From Gnetum montanum (taxonomy: Eukaryota > Streptophyta > Gnetopsida > Gnetales > Gnetaceae): a DNA stretch of 32,426 nucleotides. This document shows, in pieces, positions 31,906-32,426 of this stretch. Position 1 is the first letter of the stretch, and each line of letters starts with the position of its first letter. Under the pieces are notes generated by a model, which worked only from the letters and a program-made list of their open reading frames with translations, did not search any database and was not told the DNA's origin. Made by a program: the position numbers and the translations under genes. The stretch lies in contig MNCI01037842.1 in NCBI GenBank assembly GCA_015680685.1, forward strand, positions 188,001-220,426, read 5' to 3'.

Positions 31906-32426
31906 ACAAGCTGTGTAGAGTTCCTACATATTCTAGCAAATTTACCAAAATGACAAAAAATATTTGGATGGAATTTCTATATAATTTTCATATAAAAGAA
32001 ATCTAAAATGATAAAATTTTTACTAAATCTTATTTTAATAATAAAATTATAAAACTATAGTAAAGAGTTAGGTAACACAGAGGAAAGGTACAAAATGTAC
32101 AGCAAAGTAGGACAACATCCTGAAAAGAAACATTAAATAAGCCTTATTATAGAGTCTTTGTGGCTTATAGGGATCTCAATTATCATGACTAATGGAATTG
32201 TATCATATGAAACATAGTGTGATCTGGTCTTAAACATTAAGGACATTATTGAGTGGATTGCCAAGGACACTCATGTATATCATTATGTTTGATAAATATA
32301 AAATATGTTATGATACATATAATGCATATGAAACTTATATTGCCATGGTCAGATAAGAGAGAATATTTATAATTTTATATTTTATAATTTTTATGTATTT
32401 TATAAAGATAATAATAAAATAATAAA
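31906..32426. other. AT-rich DNA, no gene
   Basis: No ORF or motif could be recognised. The last 80 bases are almost pure A/T. Confidence 0.5.

Overview
The window looks like intergenic DNA from a large, repeat-rich land-plant genome, most likely a gymnosperm. That placement is an inference from three things: the density of old Ty3/gypsy and LINE fragments, strong AT-richness with very few CG dinucleotides, and the style of the LINE and gypsy proteins. I find no intact host gene, rRNA, functional tRNA, CRISPR array or bacterial-type operon. Almost everything recognisable is a broken transposable element, and no reading frame longer than about 134 codons survives.

Layout. At 1-5.3 kb there is a minus-strand Ty3/gypsy pol of Athila/Tat-like (non-chromovirus) type. 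Its RT (about 4.27-5.29 kb) and integrase (about 1.05-2.35 kb) are separated by a plus-strand retroelement 3' end: a decayed coiled-coil-like ORF, a polypurine-like stretch and a candidate LTR. At 5.3-8.4 kb there is a protease remnant and otherwise unreadable DNA. At 8.5-11.6 kb there is a plus-strand gypsy gag and a probable protease remnant. At 12.2-15.8 kb there is a long, badly broken minus-strand coding region that I cannot assign to any family. At 17.6-17.9 kb lies the N-terminal edge of a gypsy RT. At 18.1-20 kb there is a candidate LTR/leader with three separate tandem repeats, including a clean 33-bp minisatellite.

At 20-22.3 kb there is a plus-strand gypsy gag, interrupted by a 43-bp exact duplication around a single N that is probably an assembly scar. 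At 22.5-25.3 kb there is a minus-strand Tat-like element (gag, CX2HX4HX4C knuckle, protease, second-type RNase H) that meets the previous element tail to tail and has no RT where one is expected. At 25.4-28.2 kb there are A-rich DNA, a (GA)n tract and two more tandem repeats. At 28.4-29.05 kb there is a minus-strand LINE C-terminal zinc-binding domain, and at 30.6-31.6 kb a plus-strand LINE RT from another copy. Three tRNA-like (SINE-type) modules with A and B boxes sit around 29.9, 30.1 and 31.85 kb.

The genes do not work together as a system. The common thread is decay. In-frame stops often stand where Gln, Trp or Arg is expected, and several catalytic residues are lost by changes that are all C-to-T or G-to-A (integrase D-D-E now D-N-K; protease DSG now NSG; LINE YADD now YVND). 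This is what long cytosine methylation and deamination of silenced elements would leave. The best candidates for something undescribed are the unassigned 12.2-15.8 kb coding remnant, the coiled-coil ORF next to the 3.3 kb LTR, the gag-protease-spacer-RNase H arrangement without RT, and the cluster of tRNA-like modules. None amounts to a demonstrated new system. All domain calls come from reading translations by eye; no database search was possible.
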